Of a stretch of DNA of 5,811 bases, positions 5,621 to 5,811 are shown piece after piece. The stretch comes from Lactobacillus sp. (GTDB lineage: Bacteria; Pseudomonadota; Alphaproteobacteria; RF32; CAG-239): contig JAISFX010000044.1 of NCBI GenBank assembly GCA_031263385.1, forward strand, positions 1 through 5,811. The letters are read 5' to 3'. Within the stretch, counting starts at the first letter, position 1, and each line of letters begins with the position of its first letter. The notes under the pieces were generated by a model, which was not told the DNA's origin, ran no database searches, and worked only from the letters and a program-made list of their open reading frames with translations. Both the position numbers and the translations under genes were made by a program.

Positions 5621-5811
5621 TTACTCTTCTTCCTCTTCGTCAGGCTTATTCAAATCTTCCTGAACCTTAGGGTCTCGAAGCAATGCCTCTATCTTGGCAA
5701 CTTCCGCATAAGTTTCATCGATTCTAAAAAAGATTGAAGGCACATACCTCAAATCAGTCTTAGAAGCCACTTGCTTTCTAAAATGGTTCGCAGCCAACTT
5801 CAAAGCTTCTC
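5621..5811 (-). CDS. rbfA: 30S ribosome-binding factor A, C-terminal part
   Basis: RbfA binds the immature 30S subunit and aids late 16S rRNA maturation, especially in the cold. The frame is open to the window edge, so the start lies outside. The 62 complete codons read EALKLAANHFRKQVASKTDL, then RYVPSIFFRIDETY, then EVAKIEALLRD. The block LRYVP-x-x-x-FRIDE-x-x matches the RbfA signature (LRYAPELRFxxDxS) that forms the end of its KH-type fold. The tail NKPDEEEEE is short and acidic. A TTG at 5801-5803 could be mistaken for a start, but homology continues upstream of it. Its place upstream of truB matches the usual nusA-infB-rbfA-truB order. Confidence 0.92.
   Translation of the reverse strand, partial: EALKLAANHFRKQVASKTDLRYVPSIFFRIDETYAEVAKIEALLRDPKVQEDLNKPDEEEEE

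Noticed and set aside
1..5811. tRNA, CRISPR, transposon or defence-type system
   Set aside because: No cloverleaf, regularly spaced repeat array, terminal inverted repeats, transposase or toxin-antitoxin-like pair was seen; I found no convincing new multi-gene system.

Overview
The window carries a low-GC bacterial housekeeping locus, read mainly on the minus strand. In transcription order it holds the 3' end of rbfA, then truB, rpsO, pnp, rplY and the 5' part of pth. The order rbfA-truB-rpsO-pnp is the end of the nusA/infB translation-RNA metabolism cluster found across Proteobacteria. The rplY-pth pair, the PNPase N-terminus (EIEWGGRKL...ETGKVARQA) and the overall AT-richness suggest an uncultured, perhaps host-associated, alphaproteobacterium. 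That placement is inference; no rRNA or other strong marker is present.

From right to left: 5621-5811 is the end of rbfA, closed by a hairpin terminator (5589-5613). Between rbfA and truB, which are often adjacent, lies a foreign-looking block of about 1.1 kb. It contains a plus-strand gene for a small predicted lipoprotein (5229-5582) and, divergently, a minus-strand unknown frame. That frame is split by one in-frame TGA into 101-aa and 45-aa pieces (4762-5067 and 4573-4710), with a hairpin just after the TGA. The block closes with a strong minus-strand terminator (4511-4544) only 36 nt before the truB start. truB (3566-4474), rpsO (3275-3544) and pnp (985-3102) follow as a probable operon. 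A hairpin lies between rpsO and pnp, and a degenerate palindromic repeat sits in the pnp leader. A good intrinsic terminator (931-963) ends pnp. rplY (453-743) then has its own promoter-like site and a structured leader, followed by a long intercistronic hairpin and pth.

Functionally the recognised genes serve translation and RNA turnover: 30S maturation (RbfA), tRNA pseudouridylation (TruB), ribosomal proteins S15 and L25, 3'-5' RNA decay (PNPase) and recycling of peptidyl-tRNA (Pth). No mobile element, CRISPR array, tRNA or defence system is visible. The points most worth a second look are two frames broken by single stop codons: the unknown 4573-5067 frame, and pth, whose homology continues past a TAA to the window edge. 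The unexplained insertion in the rbfA-truB interval is the third.
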